Assembly (NCBI GenBank): GCA_016935935.1
Contig: JAFGPZ010000096.1
Coordinates: 1-15,219, forward strand
DNA from: Deltaproteobacteria bacterium
GTDB lineage: Bacteria > Desulfobacterota > Syntrophia > Syntrophales > UBA2210
DNA: 15,219 nucleotides
Reading direction: 5' to 3'
Positions 13,430 to 15,219 of this stretch are shown piece after piece (the first letter of the stretch is position 1; every line of letters begins with the position of its first letter). The notes beneath the pieces are model-generated. The model did no database searches and had not been told where the DNA came from. It saw nothing but the letters and a program-made list of their open reading frames with translations. Position numbers and translations under genes: made by a program.

Positions 13430-15219
13430 ATGGTTCACAGGATTGAAATCGGCTTCAGAGAAGGCATAAGGGATGTCCTCGGTGAAAGAACAAAAAGGAA
13501 AATAACAGAACACCTGGGCATATCCCTGGAGAAAGTGCAGACCATCGATGTCTATACAATAGAAGGTGATTTGGGGAAAGCAACCTTGGAGGATATTGCC
13601 GGTGGTCCTCTCTCCGATCCTATCATACAGAGATATGCTATAGACCGGGGACTGGCGGAAGACTTTGACTGGCTCATTGAAGTAGGATTCAGACCCGGCG
13701 TGACTGATAATGTGGGGAAAACGGCAAAAGCAGCGATTCAGTTTTTCGTGGGAGACATTGAAAGTGGGCATCTTGATGTCTATACTTCGAGGCAGTATAT
13801 TATAAAAGGGACACTTGATAGGAACGACATCGAGAAGATAGCATCGCGTCTTTTGGCCAATGAACTCATCCAGCGCTACGAGATAGTCAACGCAAAAGAC
13901 TGGAATCCAGCAAAGGGAATGAACGCTTCTGTCCCCCGGGTAGTCATAGATGACGGACCTGACATTACAGAAATAGACCTCGACGTAAAAGACGAGGAAC
14001 TTCAGGAAATCAGCGCCAAGATGGTCCTGGCGTTGACTACTGATGAGATGAAGATCATAGGCAATTACCTGAAGGATGAATCTGTTGTTATCGAGAGGAA
14101 AAAGGTTGGTCTCGGCGAAAGGATTACAGACGCCGAGCTGGAATCTCTGGCCCAGACCTGGTCGGAACACTGCAAGCACAAGATATTCAACAGTCTTATT
14201 ACATATCGGGAGGAGGAGGGAACGATAACTGCCATAGACTCCCTTTTTGATACATTCATCAAGGGATCAACAAAGAGGATCAGAGAAGGTCTCGAAGACG
14301 ATGACTGGTGTCTCTCCGTATTCGTGGACAATGCAGGTATTATTAAGTTTAACGATGCATTTAACCTTGTTTTCAAGGTGGAAACCCACAATTCACCTTC
14401 TGCCCTTGACCCATATGGCGGGGCTCTGACGGGTATAGTCGGCGTAAACCGGGACCCTTTTGGAACGGGCAAGGGCGCAAGATTGATCTTCAATACCGAT
14501 GTCTTCTGTTTTGCCTCTCCCTATTACTCTAAAAAACTTCCACCTCGAGTACTTCACCCCCGAAGAATATATGAAGGTGTGAGAGAGGGGGTAGAGCATG
14601 GAGGCAACAAGAGCGGCATTCCCACGGTAAACGGATGCATAGTCTTTGACGAGAGATACCTTGGGAAACCCCTTGTATATTGCGGAACAGGCGGTATTAT
14701 GCCTTCCAGAATACTCGGTGAAGAAACCCACACAAAGGAAATTTACCCCGGCGATTTGATAGTCATGACTGGCGGACGGATCGGTAAGGACGGAATCCAC
14801 GGCGCCACCTTCTCTTCCGAGGAATTGCACGAGGGCTCACCTGTGACGGCTGTGCAGATAGGGGACCCGATAACACAGAAAAAGATGACAGATTTTCTGC
14901 TGATAGCAAGGGACAGGGGACTTTTCAGAGCCATCACCGACAACGGAGCCGGAGGCCTTTCTTCGTCGGTGGGAGAAATGGCGCGGTTATGCGGTGGTTG
15001 CAAAATGGATCTTATGAACGCCCCTCTGAAGTATGCAGGATTGAAGCCCTGGGAGATCCTCATATCTGAAGCTCAGGAAAGGATGAGTCTGGCCGTTGAC
15101 CCTGACAGGATAGATGAACTGCTTGAGCTTGCCGGAAAGATGGATGTGGAAGCGACAGTACTGGGCACCTTCACAGACTCAGGCATGTTTCATATACTCT
15201 ACGATGGGCGAACGGTGGC
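13430..15219 (+). CDS. purL: Phosphoribosylformylglycinamidine synthase, large-subunit type, partial at the right edge
   Basis: Catalyses the ATP-dependent amidation of FGAR to FGAM in purine synthesis. The frame is open for 596 codons from ATG at 13430 to the window edge. The synthase core begins near residue 235: TWSEHCKHKIF holds the catalytic His247, and VETHNSPSALDPYGGALTG (317-335) followed by DPFGTGKGA forms the nucleotide and metal-binding region; FRAITDNGAGGLSSSVGEMA lies further on. The first ~200 residues are longer than in the short Bacillus-type PurL and contain FRPGVTDNVGKTA, which resembles PurS-type sequence. This suggests that the PurS function is built in, as in some deltaproteobacterial and archaeal forms; that is from memory. 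AGGA lies 10 bases before the start. The gap to the upstream regulator gene is 88 bases with no terminator recognised. The C-terminal part is outside the window, so a fused glutaminase domain cannot be excluded. Confidence 0.94.
   Translation, partial: MVHRIEIGFREGIRDVLGERTKRKITEHLGISLEKVQTIDVYTIEGDLGKATLEDIAGGPLSDPIIQRYAIDRGLAEDFDWLIEVGFRPGVTDNVGKTAKAAIQFFVGDIESGHLDVYTSRQYIIKGTLDRNDIEKIASRLLANELIQRYEIVNAKDWNPAKGMNASVPRVVIDDGPDITEIDLDVKDEELQEISAKMVLALTTDEMKIIGNYLKDESVVIERKKVGLGERITDAELESLAQTWSEHCKHKIFNSLITYREEEGTITAIDSLFDTFIKGSTKRIREGLEDDDWCLSVFVDNAGIIKFNDAFNLVFKVETHNSPSALDPYGGALTGIVGVNRDPFGTGKGARLIFNTDVFCFASPYYSKKLPPRVLHPRRIYEGVREGVEHGGNKSGIPTVNGCIVFDERYLGKPLVYCGTGGIMPSRILGEETHTKEIYPGDLIVMTGGRIGKDGIHGATFSSEELHEGSPVTAVQIGDPITQKKMTDFLLIARDRGLFRAITDNGAGGLSSSVGEMARLCGGCKMDLMNAPLKYAGLKPWEILISEAQERMSLAVDPDRIDELLELAGKMDVEATVLGTFTDSGMFHILYDGRTV

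Noticed and set aside
1..15219. CRISPR arrays, tRNA or rRNA genes, insertion sequences, phage genes
   Set aside because: No regularly spaced direct repeats, cloverleaf-like stretches, transposase motifs or phage-type genes were noticed when reading both strands.

Overview
The window looks like part of a Deltaproteobacteria/Desulfobacterota-type chromosome. That is a tentative reading, based on a PurL with a long PurS-like N-terminal part, a sigma54 two-component pair beside housekeeping genes, and moderate G+C. Two gene sets diverge from an AT-rich gap at 7330-7793.

Minus strand (7329 down to 1): a compact, apparently polycistronic cluster that amounts to a nearly complete dedicated type II fatty-acid/polyketide line. 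In transcription order it holds a malonyl-CoA:ACP transacylase (FabD), an acyl-CoA dehydrogenase, a KAS III-type synthase (FabH-like), a FabA-type dehydratase, a ~36-codon 3' remnant of a FabG-type ketoreductase, a FabZ-type dehydratase, a KAS II-type ketosynthase with an unusual active-site motif, an acyl carrier protein, a PlsC-type acyltransferase and a 4'-phosphopantetheinyl transferase. The last gene has a non-ATG start, overlaps the acyltransferase by about 100 bases and runs off the left edge. A near-consensus sigma54 promoter (7389-7404) lies upstream of fabD. RNA stem-loops follow fabD and the ketosynthase gene. The set can load malonate, start and extend chains, dehydrate, possibly oxidise or reduce the alpha-beta bond, charge its own carrier protein and move the product to an acceptor. 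An intact ketoreductase is missing from the window.

Plus strand (7794 to 15219): glmM, a NagB-like sugar-phosphate isomerase/deaminase homologue with a Lys in place of a catalytic Asp, a multi-pass membrane histidine kinase, an NtrC-family sigma54 activator, and the 5' two-thirds of purL, cut by the right edge. These are mostly housekeeping or regulatory genes. The sigma54 activator is a plausible but unproven regulator of the divergent cluster.

No tRNA, rRNA, CRISPR array, insertion sequence or clear intrinsic terminator was recognised.
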